A stretch of 64,000 bases of DNA from Sphingobacteriaceae bacterium (GCA_017745075.1 JAGIAD010000001.1:248001-312000); one strand, 5' to 3'; counted from the first letter of the stretch, positions 44,011 to 53,724 are shown. Notes: generated by a model not told the origin, from the sequence alone. A program made the numbers and translations.

Positions 44011-44353
44011 AACGGTTTTGATTAGTTAATGATTGATTACGGTGTTCGAGTTTTTCGAGGTATTTCTCAACTGATTTCGGTTCAACAATCTTCGAACTTA
44101 CTTCTACGCCATCAGCAGGTTCTTCTACCTCCGATATCCCTCCTATACCAATAAACTTCCATACTACTTTATCGCCTATGCAGTTGTTAAAAGGCTGATT
44201 AAAATGTACGGCATTCAATTTAGCCTTTTCCAAAGCCTGCATAATACCATCTGCCTGTATCAGGCGTGTTTGTTCATTAAACTGGGGCGTATGTTTCCCT
44301 TCGCCACAAATTACCTGATAGATACAATTTACTGCAAACCATTTCATAGGCAA
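44000..44353 (-). CDS. DUF4288-like protein
   Basis: A 117-residue soluble protein. The first part (KWFAVNCIYQVICGEGKHTP, FNEQTRLIQADGIMQALEKA) resembles DUF4288 proteins, whose pattern is an opening W-F-A-V strand, an E-Q strand and a helix. The second part is a charged tail. It overlaps the kinase start by 11 bp and lies 17 bp after the LiaF-like gene, so it is embedded in the signalling operon. Function unknown. Confidence 0.7.
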   Translation of the reverse strand: MPMKWFAVNCIYQVICGEGKHTPQFNEQTRLIQADGIMQALEKAKLNAVHFNQPFNNCIGDKVVWKFIGIGGISEVEEPADGVEVSSKIVEPKSVEKYLEKLEHRNQSLTNQNRFDN

Positions 44354-44370
44354 TGTTTTATAATAAATGT

Positions 44371-45135
44371 TTAGAAACTTTTAATCTCGATGCCACCAAA
44401 CATTGCTGTACCGTCTAGAACCAGTGTTTTTGTCATTTCCGATACCGGCATTACATGCGATCTTTTATCTTCTACGCTGCCAAATAGCGCAGTTACATTC
44501 GATTTTATAGCCCAATTTTGTGGTACAATCAATTTAATGCCACCAAAAACAGCAGTTACATCAAGCGAAACCGTATCGGTAAAATCGGCCTGGGTCATGA
44601 TGATATCCGCACCACCAAATACGGCCGATATATCCCCACCCTGAAAGTTCTTCGAATAAACAGTCTGCGTACTTCCGCCAAATACCGCCATTACTTCAAT
44701 TACATCGTTGTTGCTGGCAGTTTTATCACTGGCCGCCTCCTCGAAGTTAAAACTGGCCTTTTTCCGGTCCTTACGCCTCTTTCCAAAGAATTCTGCATCT
44801 TTAGGTCTGAAAATCAGGAAGCCTCCGATGATTACCAAACCAACACCTAAAGCATATTTGGATGGATCAAAATCCAGATCAGGTATATTATCCAAAGTAT
44901 TATAAGCACCGATCAAAATCAGGATTAACCAGGCTATGCCTTTAAAGTTACGACGAACGCCGATAAATACCCCAATTAAGATTAAAAAATTAGACCAGCT
45001 TAATATCCACCCCGGGATATTTAAATTCATGTTGTTTAACAAAAGTGCGACCCCGATGATCGCTATGATGAAGCCACTTAAAGCCCGTCCCGGATTTTTA
45101 GTGCTGTTATTATCGTTATAATTGAGATTATCCAT
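44371..45135 (-). CDS. LiaF-like membrane protein
   Basis: A 254-residue protein. About four hydrophobic helices (residues 20-110: LSGFIIAIIGVALLLNN, WSNFLILIGVFIGV, IAWLILILIGAY, LGVGLVIIGGFLIF) precede a C-terminal beta-helical domain with the recurring motif (M/V)AVFGG at EVMAVFGGSTQ, ISAVFGGADI, VTAVFGGIKL, VTALFGSVED and GTAMFGGIEI. This is the DUF2154/LiaF architecture that inhibits LiaS in Firmicutes. Here it precedes a LytS-type kinase, so a role as its negative modulator in envelope stress is a fair inference. Confidence 0.88.
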   Translation of the reverse strand: MDNLNYNDNNSTKNPGRALSGFIIAIIGVALLLNNMNLNIPGWILSWSNFLILIGVFIGVRRNFKGIAWLILILIGAYNTLDNIPDLDFDPSKYALGVGLVIIGGFLIFRPKDAEFFGKRRKDRKKASFNFEEAASDKTASNNDVIEVMAVFGGSTQTVYSKNFQGGDISAVFGGADIIMTQADFTDTVSLDVTAVFGGIKLIVPQNWAIKSNVTALFGSVEDKRSHVMPVSEMTKTLVLDGTAMFGGIEIKSF

Positions 45136-45266
45136 GTGTGTAGTATTTAATAATCCAAAAGTATTGATAAGTGCTTATGCATTATACACACCGGGCGCAA
45201 GAATTGGCCAAAAGGCGGTAAGTGGCATTATTTTATCGGTGAAAATTATTTTGCTATTTTGAGGCC

Positions 45267-46139
45267 ATGAAATTATTCTTATTAATGTTGGCTTCCATCA
45301 TTTCTTCTACAGCATACGCACAGGAAATAAGCAGCCATTATAAAATTTACGATGTAAAAAAGCAAAAAACAGTAACGCTTGACGATATCGTTGCTGATAT
45401 GCATACCAATGATGTACTCTTTTTTGGTGAAGACCATAACGATTCTATCGGGCATTACCTGGAGGCCGAAATATTTAAAAAATTAGACATGGCCTATCCT
45501 CAAAAAACGGCTTTATCATTAGAAATGTTCCATACCGATGTGCAGCCGGAAGTGGACGAATACTTGGCCGGAGTGATTTCGGAAAAGAACTTTATTAAAG
45601 AAGGAAGGGCCTGGGGAAATTACAAAGATTACAGGCCTTTAATAGAATATGCCAAATTAAAGCATATAAAAGTAATTGCAGCCAATGCGGCTACCCGATA
45701 CAGCAATGCCGTTACCATGGATGGATTGAAGGTACTGGAAAGCTTTCCCAAAGCCTCATTCAATTTTTTACCACCTGTACCTATCGATACGGCCCAAGGC
45801 AGGTATTACGATAAATTTATAGAAATAATGGGTGGCCACGGCATGGGATCGATGAAAATTTACCAGACCCAAAACCTATGGGATACTACCATGGCCTGGT
45901 CTATCCATAAATTTGTGAAAGCGAATAAAGGGGTAAAAGTGCTACAGCTTAACGGACGTTTTCATAGCGATGAAAAACTGGGTACAGTGGCAAAATTATC
46001 AAAGGCCAATCCAAAGATTAAAATCCTGAATATTTCTTCGTTTTCTGATGCAGGTTTTCCCAATCCAGACTGGAACAAGTTCAAAAACCTTGGCGATTAC
46101 ATCATCATAACTGATCCTGCAGTAAAAAGGAGTTATTAA
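45267..46139 (+). CDS. ChaN-family exported protein (haem/iron-related)
   Basis: A 290-residue protein with a signal peptide (MKLFLLMLASIISSTAYAQ) and the ChaN/Tiki-fold pattern: VLFFGEDHNDSIGHYLEAEI, LSLEMFHTDVQPEVDEYLAG and the QLNGRFHSDEKLGTV His site. ChaN-type proteins are reported to bind haem in some bacteria, and the family fold is related to peptidase-like EreA/TIKI proteins. No outer-membrane receptor gene is adjacent. It is a monocistronic unit that ends in a terminator. Confidence 0.85.
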   Translation: MKLFLLMLASIISSTAYAQEISSHYKIYDVKKQKTVTLDDIVADMHTNDVLFFGEDHNDSIGHYLEAEIFKKLDMAYPQKTALSLEMFHTDVQPEVDEYLAGVISEKNFIKEGRAWGNYKDYRPLIEYAKLKHIKVIAANAATRYSNAVTMDGLKVLESFPKASFNFLPPVPIDTAQGRYYDKFIEIMGGHGMGSMKIYQTQNLWDTTMAWSIHKFVKANKGVKVLQLNGRFHSDEKLGTVAKLSKANPKIKILNISSFSDAGFPNPDWNKFKNLGDYIIITDPAVKRSY

Positions 46140-46143
46140 AACG

Positions 46144-46180
46144 AAAAAGCCCCGCAGATCTGCTTGCGGAGCTTTATTTT
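46144..46180. terminator. Bidirectional terminator between ChaN-like gene and mscL
   Basis: An 11-bp stem, AAAGCCCCGCA / TGCGGAGCTTT (one mismatch), with T-rich flanks on both sides. It serves the convergent genes that stop at 46139 and 46182. Confidence 0.8.
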
Positions 46181-46181
46181 T

Positions 46182-46571
46182 TTATGCTTTAGCTTTTAGC
46201 AAATCTCTGATTTCTGTTAAAAGCACTTCTTCTTTTGTAGGTGCAGGAGCTTCAGCTGGAGCAGCAACTTCTTTCTTTTTCAGGTTATTTGCTCCTTTAA
46301 TAATCAAAAAGAGAACAAATGCAACAATAACAAATGAAATTACCTGCGACAGGAAATTACCATACTTAATGGCCGTGCCTGCAATGGTAAGCTTGCTCAA
46401 ATCTTCTAAACCAGCTGCTTTTAATGCAGGTCCCAGCACTGCAGGAGTAATAATATCTTCAACCAGGGAGCTCACAATCTTACCAAATGCAGCACCAATA
46501 ATTACACCCACCGCTAGGTCAAGTACGTTTCCCTTAACGGCAAAATCTTTAAATTCTTTTATAAAGCCCAT
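46182..46571 (-). CDS. mscL: Large-conductance mechanosensitive channel MscL
   Basis: A 129-residue channel subunit. It begins with the amphipathic [20 protein letters not shown] helix, then TM1 ([20 protein letters not shown]) and TM2 ([19 protein letters not shown]), and ends in a charged cytoplasmic bundle ([17 protein letters not shown]). Length and order match MscL. It releases osmolytes on hypo-osmotic shock. Confidence 0.97.
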   Translation of the reverse strand: MGFIKEFKDFAVKGNVLDLAVGVIIGAAFGKIVSSLVEDIITPAVLGPALKAAGLEDLSKLTIAGTAIKYGNFLSQVISFVIVAFVLFLIIKGANNLKKKEVAAPAEAPAPTKEEVLLTEIRDLLKAKA

Positions 46572-46708
46572 GTTTTTTATTAAGTTTTAGTTTTTTTATT
46601 AAAATTAACAAACTTTAATTTGAATCCAAATGTTTAGGAAATAATTTAAAAACCGGGCATATCAATAGCATTTAGTTCAAATCAGCAGAATATCTGAAAT
46701 CTATTGTT

Positions 46709-46716
46709 TATTTTTG
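46709..46716 (+). promoter_or_regulatory. TAnnTTTG -7 element of rpoN
   Basis: TATTTTTG lies 21 nt upstream of ATG 46738. An in-frame TTG (46714) overlaps the element and so is not a usable start. Confidence 0.6.
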
Positions 46717-46737
46717 CCCCATTCTTTTATATTTACT

Positions 46738-48210
46738 ATGCTAAAGCAACACTTACAACAAAAATTATTACAAAAGTTATCACCTCAACAAATACAGTTT
46801 ATTAAACTGTTGCAGGTGCCAACCGTAGCTTTAGATACCCGTATAAAGGAAGAACTTGAAGAAAATCCCGCGCTTGAAGATCCAAGCTTAATGACTCAGG
46901 ATGAGCCAAAAAGCGAATATGATGATTTAAATGACAGGTCTGAAGACTACGAACAATCATCAGAAGATACCAGTATGGATGAATTTAATGTAGATGATTA
47001 TTTACAGGACGATTCGACCAACGATTATAGTACCAATTACAATAATGGCGATGACGATGAGGAGAAAAAAGAAACTCCAATCGCCATTGAAAGTACATTT
47101 TTCGAAAGTTTACAGGAGCAGTTAGACCTTATTCCCCTATCCGATCAGGATTTTATCATTGGCAAACAGATTATCGGCAGTTTAGATGATGATGGTTATT
47201 TGCGCCGTCCGTTAGGCTCTATGATTGATGATCTTGCTTTCTCTCAGAATGTAATGGTGGAGGAAGAAGATGTTCTGGAAATGTTAAAACTGATCCAGGG
47301 TTTTGATCCTCCAGGCATTGGCGCCAGAGACCTGAAGGAATGCCTGTTGATCCAGTTAAAAAGAAAAGACACAAACAATCCGATTATAGTTAAAGCAATG
47401 AATGTTGTAGAAAACTATCTGGATGAGTTTACACGTAAACATTACGATAAATTAGAGAAAAGTTTAGGTTTAGACAGTGAGGAACTTAAAGAGGTTGTAA
47501 ACGAAATTTTGCGTTTAAACCCGAAACCCGGTGATGCCAACCAGGTCACCACCAAACAAATGCAGATCATCCCTGATTTCCATATCAGTAATAATGATGG
47601 TGTATTAATTTTGACACTAAACTCCAAAAATGCCCCTGAATTAAAGGTAAGCAGGTCTTACCAGGAGATGTTTGAGCATTATGACAAAGCTTCATCAAAA
47701 GACAAAAAGCTGAGAGAAGCCGTTCAGTTTGTAAAACAGAAACTGGATTCGGCCCGCTGGTTTATTGATGCAATTAAACAAAGACAACAAACTTTGTTAA
47801 AAACAATGAACGCCATTATGCACTATCAGTATGAATATTTTTTAACAGCTGATGAGCGTAAAATGCGCCCAATGATCTTAAAAGATATTGCCGATAAAAT
47901 CGACATGGATATTTCAACCGTATCGAGGGTGGCAAACTCTAAATATGTACAGACAGAATTTGGTACTTTTTTGCTAAAGTCTTTCTTTTCAGAAGCTATT
48001 CAAACCGAAAACGGCGAAGAAGTTTCTAATAAAGAGGTGAAAAAAATATTGGAAGATTGCATTGGCAATGAAGATAAACGCAAACCTCTGGCAGATGAAA
48101 AATTAACCGAAATTTTAAAAGAACGAGGTTACAACATTGCAAGAAGAACGGTTGCCAAATACCGCGAGCAAATGAATATTCCGGTAGCCAGGCTCAGGAA
48201 AGAACTTTAG
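46738..48210 (+). CDS. rpoN: RNA polymerase sigma-54 factor
   Basis: A 490-residue sigma-54. Region I is glutamine-rich and opens MLKQHLQQKLLQKLSPQQIQ; an acidic region II follows (about 50-115, rich in D/E/S/N). The core-binding region contains QIIGSLDDDGYL and FDPPGIGARDL. The DNA-binding region contains the HTH MDISTVSRVANSKYVQTEFG and the C-terminal RpoN box ARRTVAKYREQM. Its activators (AAA+ bEBPs) are not in this window. Confidence 0.97.
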   Translation: MLKQHLQQKLLQKLSPQQIQFIKLLQVPTVALDTRIKEELEENPALEDPSLMTQDEPKSEYDDLNDRSEDYEQSSEDTSMDEFNVDDYLQDDSTNDYSTNYNNGDDDEEKKETPIAIESTFFESLQEQLDLIPLSDQDFIIGKQIIGSLDDDGYLRRPLGSMIDDLAFSQNVMVEEEDVLEMLKLIQGFDPPGIGARDLKECLLIQLKRKDTNNPIIVKAMNVVENYLDEFTRKHYDKLEKSLGLDSEELKEVVNEILRLNPKPGDANQVTTKQMQIIPDFHISNNDGVLILTLNSKNAPELKVSRSYQEMFEHYDKASSKDKKLREAVQFVKQKLDSARWFIDAIKQRQQTLLKTMNAIMHYQYEYFLTADERKMRPMILKDIADKIDMDISTVSRVANSKYVQTEFGTFLLKSFFSEAIQTENGEEVSNKEVKKILEDCIGNEDKRKPLADEKLTEILKERGYNIARRTVAKYREQMNIPVARLRKEL

Positions 48211-48370
48211 ATCAGTTTGGCAGTTATCAATTGCTAGTTTACAATTCGAAGCTTACAGTTACTTATCTAACGTATAAAATTGTAAATTACCAACTGAAAG
48301 CATTCCCAAATATAAATGGTGTATTTATTGTAATTGAGAAATGAGCAGTTCTGCGTGCTTGGCAGCTTCA

Positions 48371-48436
48371 GTCCCGTTTTCCATTCCAAGTCCGCACTCG
48401 TTCCTCGCTTACGGGCTTTGCACTGCAATCGGGTTT
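48371..48436 (-). repeat. Dispersed aaacccgattg...cgggac element, third locus
   Basis: On the minus strand the element reads AAACCCGATTGCAGTGCAAAG..., then ends in AACGGGACTGAAGC. The same pattern is in each 320-bp unit and at 42049-42128. It lies in a 346-bp gap between rpoN and the PorP gene, which has no other feature. Confidence 0.7.
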
Positions 48437-48556
48437 AGGAACATAGTTTCTGCAATCTCAAAAAATGAAAAACTGGTGTGGCCATCTAGCCCCGGCTGAA
48501 GGTTTTGCGCTCCGATCCATAAGCAAAACACTTACATAAACCTGAATGCCAACACA

Positions 48557-49567
48557 TTACCACATTTTAATATACGATGGCACCTTATAAATATTATTCA
48601 GCAATAGGCCCAATACAATTTCGTGGCTGCCGTTGCTCACCTGGTTTAACTGAGAGGTGGTAAAATCGTATGAATATGTCAGGTTAACCATTTTACCGAT
48701 ATTAAAACCTGCCATTGCCGCAAAAGAGTCGTCTTTGCGATAGCTCCCTCCCAGCCAGATTTTATCTTTAAATGCCAGTTTCATATTTAAATCAAAAGAA
48801 ACAGGTGTTGGCGATACGTATTTTATCATTACAGAAGGGATAGCTGAAATTTCATCATCTATAAAGAATTTATAACCTCCTGTAGCAAAATAATGAGGTA
48901 CTTCTTTACCCATATTATAATTGTTATCACCTGTAAAACTTAACTTTTGAGGCAAAATTTGCTGTACGGAAACTCCTGCAAACATCCTGGCACCATACAG
49001 CCATAAACCTAAGCTTAAATCGGGCTTTATCTGGTTAATCAGCGCCCTGTTCATAATCGGATCAATTGGGGTATCGAAAGTAAGTGCATTTACATCCAGC
49101 GAAATACTCGAGATACCTGCTGCAATACCTGCCGATAAATTAAAATCATTACTTAATTGTAAATGGTAAGCATAGGTTACATTGGCATCCAGTCTTTTTA
49201 TCGGTCCGGTTTTATCCAAAACAGCTGTTAACCCCATCCCGTGATGAGACGGCGATGACATATAGTTCTGCATATAATTCCGGTCCATAGGGTTGCCTGT
49301 TTGCTCCGGAAACGAGGTAAGTGCATTGCTCCATAACTGGTTATCGCCTAATGCCCAATGTGCCGATACAAAAGAAGTTTGAGGCGCATCGGTAATACCC
49401 GACCACTGTTTGCGGTAACCGGCTTTAAAATCGAGGTAATTTTCAATTCCCGACAGTGCAGGATTTAGCAGGTACTGATTAAAAATGTACTGGGTATATT
49501 GTGGCTTTTGCTGCGCAAAAACGTTAAAGTTTGCAAAAAATGCAAATATGATAATAAGCTTCTTCAA
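48557..49567 (-). CDS. PorP/SprF-family type IX secretion system membrane protein
   Basis: A 336-residue outer-membrane protein. Signal peptide MKKLIIIFAFFANFNVFAQ, then the family opening QKPQYTQYIFNQYLLNPALSGI, a PorP/SprF hallmark, and recurring strands such as KFFIDDEISAIPSVMIKYVS and KIWLGGSYRKDDSFAAMAGF. SprF proteins are paired with one large adhesin and needed for its type IX secretion. Here it follows the large adhesin gene with a 1-bp gap, so it is very probably its dedicated partner. Confidence 0.93.
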   Translation of the reverse strand: MKKLIIIFAFFANFNVFAQQKPQYTQYIFNQYLLNPALSGIENYLDFKAGYRKQWSGITDAPQTSFVSAHWALGDNQLWSNALTSFPEQTGNPMDRNYMQNYMSSPSHHGMGLTAVLDKTGPIKRLDANVTYAYHLQLSNDFNLSAGIAAGISSISLDVNALTFDTPIDPIMNRALINQIKPDLSLGLWLYGARMFAGVSVQQILPQKLSFTGDNNYNMGKEVPHYFATGGYKFFIDDEISAIPSVMIKYVSPTPVSFDLNMKLAFKDKIWLGGSYRKDDSFAAMAGFNIGKMVNLTYSYDFTTSQLNQVSNGSHEIVLGLLLNNIYKVPSYIKMW

Positions 49568-49568
49568 T

Positions 49569-52500
49569 TTATCTGATTATAGTGAGCGGTCCTGTTATTG
49601 TTTTTCGTCCGTTATGAGGGTTGATGATATAATAATAAACACCTACCGGAAGCGGTTCATTTTGATAATTCCCATCAAAAGGTACTTTATAGCCATTGCT
49701 AAAAAACACCCTGTTCCCATTTCGGTTAAAGATTTCAACCGTAGCATTGGGATAAGATTCTAAATATTTAATGTTCCAGGTATCGTTTACATTATCGCCA
49801 TTTGGCGTAAAGGTATTAGGTGGATTTATAGCTTGCAACACCTTAATCAATACTTTTGAAGTTGCTACGCAACCTTCTGGTTGTGTAGTAACCGTTAAGG
49901 TGTATTCTGTGTCTTCATTTGGTGAGGCAACCGGTTTCAAGACATCGGTTTTGTTTAGGCCGGTTGCCGGCGACCATTCATATTTTAAATTGGCTCCATC
50001 GGCAGTTGCCGGAATTTCAATCTGTCCGCCGGCTAAAATGTAGATCAATGTGCCCGCATCGGCCACAGGGGATTTGTATACGGTTATATTTTTACTGATT
50101 GATGAAGAACATTCATTATCGCCTTTATAAGTATAGGTAATTGTGTGCTCACCAATACCGGCAATTTTCGGATTAAAAGTGCCATCGGCCCTAACACCAT
50201 CTCCAGTGTATTCACCCCCTCCTCCGTTTACTTCTTCTCCCGTTTTCTGCCCCGCCTGTGTAATGCGTACAGTTCCGTCGGCTTCACAAACCGGAGACAT
50301 ATCATCAAACACCAATTGTGGAACTGGTTTTAAGGTAAGTGTTTTTATCTCTGAATATTTAAAACAGTTTTCTCCGGAATAGGCAACAATCCTAATGTTA
50401 AATGTTCGGTCGGTAGCCCCCCCAAAAGTATCGTATTTGAGTATAAAAACTTCGTTATTATCAGGGTAAAGAATTGTTTTATAAATAGAAGTTTCTCTAC
50501 CAAAATCCCTGTAAATCTCAATCTTTGTAATGGTTCCTGTAAATACTGTCGATTTATTTTTAATGCTGATATCTTCACTTGCACAGCTGTGGTCGTTTAT
50601 AATATCAAAATCAGCATCTTTAACATCGCCATTAACAGTAAATCTCTTTAAAAATGGCGTTTCGCAGCCATTCTGATTCTTCGCCGTCAAAATCACACTA
50701 TAATTTCCTGTAGCAGCAGGTGTAAAAGCACCGTCAACACCTGATGAAGTGGCTACTACATTATTGTTATTATCAAGGTATTGCCATTTAAAAGTTAAAC
50801 CTTCGGTGTTTGTATCTACATTTTTGGATGTATTTTTAAATCTGGCCACACCATCAGCCAGGCAAAAATCCGGAAGCATGAAATCTATATCCTTCGGCGG
50901 ATCATACACATTTATGCTTATATTCCTGGTATTAGTACACTTAAGATCACTTTCAACAGTTAAAGTAATATTATAAGTACCCGCAGCGGTATATTGATGA
51001 GAGGGAGCAACATTATTTTCTAATGTTACGGGAGTACTGCCATCACCAAAATCCCATGTCCATTTAACAATAGTTCCAGTAACGTCTATGTTTGATTTAT
51101 CTGTTAAAACTGTTAATGCATTGGTACAGAACCCGACAACATCAAAATCGGCAATTGGTGAAGGATTTATAATAATTTCAACAGGCTCTGAAGTATTGGA
51201 ACAGTTTGAACCGGTAGTAGCTGTTAACCTTGCAAAATACCGTCCCGGCCTTACATAATTATGTTCTGGATTTTGTTCTGTAGAAGGCATGCTTCCGTCT
51301 CCAAAATCCCACAACCATTTTGTTACTGCAAAATCTTCTGAATTAGAAACACTTAAATCGGTAAATTTAGTATTCGTACCCGAACAACCGATTACAGGAT
51401 CAAACTTTGCAGCCGGAAGATCGTAAATATTAAAAGTATAATTTGTTGTTAAATCGCCTGATACACACGATGATGTACTGGGTACATGTGCTACAATTTC
51501 CAGACTATGTTTACCTTTTTCCGCATAGGTTTTGGTATAGGGCGATTCGTAGGTAAATATGTTGGTGCCATCAGGCAAAGTTTTGGTTTCAATGAGCGCA
51601 GGCGGATTTTGATTGATTACATTTTCATTATCTAACGACCAGTTGATGTAATCTGGTTTGTATGGAAGCGATATTTTGATATTATAAGTCTCACCAATAC
51701 ACCCATTTTGCCCTTCTTCATTTTTAGCCGTATTAAATACCGTAAGATAGTTGTTCGATGATAAATTTGTACCGGCAGAATATGCATAAGACTCGTGATC
51801 GCCAAATCCATAAGCAATGGCATTAAAACCATCACCTGCCGTAAGCGTTACACTTTCTTCATTAACCGGTATTTGTGTGTAAGAATATGACGAATTACCA
51901 TCTAAAGGTGTCCAGGGTGTACCTGGCGCTCTGCCATTATACCTAAATCCAGAAATCTTGTCTGTCTTAATTAATACGTTAACATATTTATTGGTAATTT
52001 TTTGTAAATCTGATGAAAAAACTGTGACTCCCTTTATATTAAATTCAATTGGATTTAATATCACCATTTCCGGGTCGCCAATAATTCCTCCTCCATTAGC
52101 AGATGAACAATCTTGCGATAAAGAATACTGCGCTACACTAATCAACTTGTCGGCAGTAATAAAAGTTGAATTAGTTAACTCATTACTTTCAATAAAAAAT
52201 TTTCCTTTATTAACAATATATGTAGTGCCGTTGTAAGTTACATTGGTATTATCTTCCTGGGCAAGGATCCGCAGAATATATTTCCTATTGATAAAAGGTA
52301 CCACACCATAATTTTTACCCCAACTATTGGTAGGATATAACTGCTGAAATAATGGATCCTGAGAAGTATAACATACGATCCCAATTACGGATGAACCAGA
52401 AAATGCGGCAAACCGCTTACATGATGATGTTGCAGGATCTGTTTCTACATAAACTCCGGTTAGGTCTTCAGTACCAGGTGCTAAATATTCATAAACATCG

Positions 52501-53075
52501 CCTGCCCTGCTTAAGGTTATTGGAATTTTATTTCCATTATTTTCATGCAAAATAATTTTTGTATCATCTTCTACGGCAACCAGCGTTAAAAAATTATTGC
52601 CACCACTGGTTTGTGTAAAATTCATCGAATAATATGTCTGCCCTAAGGTTTCAAATGGCAAAATCAACGAAGCGGCAGACCTCGCCGCTCCATAAATATG
52701 AGTATATACAGAAACTTTTGGCTGGCCATCTGTAACCTTAACATGTATTCCTTTGTTGGTTAAAACCTGGTTTGCTTCCAATTGTCCATCGATGTAGGCA
52801 TTAGCCCTTTGCACATCAAACCTGACGGCCGTATTAGCAGGAATGCTTTTAGTTACAGGAGCAGCATTTCCACAGGTTACAGTCACCTCTGAATTAGATT
52901 TTGAAGTCACAAAAACAGCTAATTGTCCATATGGAACTACGCCATTAACAGCCCTTGACGGAACATGGGTTGGAAAGACTGTCCAGAAATCAGTTCCTTC
53001 ATTAGAAATATTCTGTCCGGACGCTTTTAAAAAAAACAAAGACATTAACAAAACCAATAACCAATGCCTGCTCAT
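49569..53075 (-). CDS. Large secreted PKD-domain adhesin with type B T9SS sorting domain
   Basis: An 1168-residue surface protein. Signal peptide MSRHWLLVLLMSLFFLKASG, then an IgGFc-binding-like N-terminal region (about residues 25-440: EGTDFWTVFPTHVPS, FVTSKSNSEVTVTCG). Several PKD-type beta domains follow, marked WLWDFGDGSMPSTEQNP and WTWDFGDGSTPVTLENN. The C-terminal ~85 residues form the gliding-motility-associated (type B) sorting domain: NTFTPNGDNVNDTWNIKY, VEIFNRNGNRVF and PLPVGVYYYIINPHNGR. The protein should pass through T9SS to the cell surface. It is followed 1 bp later by a PorP/SprF gene. Confidence 0.93.
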   Translation of the reverse strand: MSRHWLLVLLMSLFFLKASGQNISNEGTDFWTVFPTHVPSRAVNGVVPYGQLAVFVTSKSNSEVTVTCGNAAPVTKSIPANTAVRFDVQRANAYIDGQLEANQVLTNKGIHVKVTDGQPKVSVYTHIYGAARSAASLILPFETLGQTYYSMNFTQTSGGNNFLTLVAVEDDTKIILHENNGNKIPITLSRAGDVYEYLAPGTEDLTGVYVETDPATSSCKRFAAFSGSSVIGIVCYTSQDPLFQQLYPTNSWGKNYGVVPFINRKYILRILAQEDNTNVTYNGTTYIVNKGKFFIESNELTNSTFITADKLISVAQYSLSQDCSSANGGGIIGDPEMVILNPIEFNIKGVTVFSSDLQKITNKYVNVLIKTDKISGFRYNGRAPGTPWTPLDGNSSYSYTQIPVNEESVTLTAGDGFNAIAYGFGDHESYAYSAGTNLSSNNYLTVFNTAKNEEGQNGCIGETYNIKISLPYKPDYINWSLDNENVINQNPPALIETKTLPDGTNIFTYESPYTKTYAEKGKHSLEIVAHVPSTSSCVSGDLTTNYTFNIYDLPAAKFDPVIGCSGTNTKFTDLSVSNSEDFAVTKWLWDFGDGSMPSTEQNPEHNYVRPGRYFARLTATTGSNCSNTSEPVEIIINPSPIADFDVVGFCTNALTVLTDKSNIDVTGTIVKWTWDFGDGSTPVTLENNVAPSHQYTAAGTYNITLTVESDLKCTNTRNISINVYDPPKDIDFMLPDFCLADGVARFKNTSKNVDTNTEGLTFKWQYLDNNNNVVATSSGVDGAFTPAATGNYSVILTAKNQNGCETPFLKRFTVNGDVKDADFDIINDHSCASEDISIKNKSTVFTGTITKIEIYRDFGRETSIYKTILYPDNNEVFILKYDTFGGATDRTFNIRIVAYSGENCFKYSEIKTLTLKPVPQLVFDDMSPVCEADGTVRITQAGQKTGEEVNGGGGEYTGDGVRADGTFNPKIAGIGEHTITYTYKGDNECSSSISKNITVYKSPVADAGTLIYILAGGQIEIPATADGANLKYEWSPATGLNKTDVLKPVASPNEDTEYTLTVTTQPEGCVATSKVLIKVLQAINPPNTFTPNGDNVNDTWNIKYLESYPNATVEIFNRNGNRVFFSNGYKVPFDGNYQNEPLPVGVYYYIINPHNGRKTITGPLTIIR

Positions 53076-53453
53076 TACCTATCAGTTAAGTTTGAAAACG
53101 TTGTACATGTTTGTTTGATTAGATATGCAATATACTATTAATCAAATCACAAGAAAAAACAATTATAAGATTTTTAACACTTTTGAATGGAAAAATCGCT
53201 ATTTGTGTAATAAAATGAGGGATTGGTGTAAAAAAGTTTCAAATACGAATATATTGTCTTTCGAAAAACAGAATTGAGAGCCATGAATATAATATTATGC
53301 AATAACAAAAAGACGTTGTATTATAAAGGCGATTTCACTATCAAATACTGTTGTGTTGAGTTTGTCGAAACACTTAAATTGTACTAAAAGGTCCTTCGAC
53401 AAGCTCAGGATGACAAATTTATATTTATGATACAGACGCTATATAATAAATAT
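53076..53453. other. Gene-free region upstream of the adhesin operon
   Basis: 378 bp of A+T-rich sequence that should hold the promoter of the adhesin/PorP operon. I see no exact TAnnTTTG box. At about 53340-53415 a short dispersed sequence (GTCGAAACACTTAAA... GTCCTTCGACAAGCTCAGG) belongs to a repeat class also seen around 53998-54045. No frame looks coding. Confidence 0.5.
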
Positions 53454-53666
53454 TCAATCGTTACCCTGGTCGGACTGATCGCCGCTTCCATATTTTTCAG
53501 AAAAATCTTTGGCTTTTTGGTCAGCTAAAATGTCATTATGGTCTTCAGGCTCCAAGTTCTCGTCCAAACGATCGTTCCAGTTGTTCAATCCTTCTTCAGC
53601 ATGTTTTTTATCTTCTTCTTTGAAATCAGATTTTAATTTTGCCTGGTCGTGTTTTTGATTATCCAT
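53454..53666 (-). CDS. Small hydrophilic hypothetical protein
   Basis: A 70-residue protein from ATG 53666 (MDNQKHDQAKLKSDFKEEDK); a second ATG four codons upstream (53678) is possible. It is strongly charged, with many Lys/Glu/Asp and an N-rich centre (EEGLNNWNDRLDENLEPED). It is likely disordered, resembling small stress-related hydrophilins, but I do not assign it. No operon partner is clear. Confidence 0.6.
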   Translation of the reverse strand: MDNQKHDQAKLKSDFKEEDKKHAEEGLNNWNDRLDENLEPEDHNDILADQKAKDFSEKYGSGDQSDQGND

Positions 53667-53724
53667 TTTGGGAAGCATTTTAAGAAAGAACAGCGCTTGT
53701 GCACAAATGTTTTATAAACTGTGC

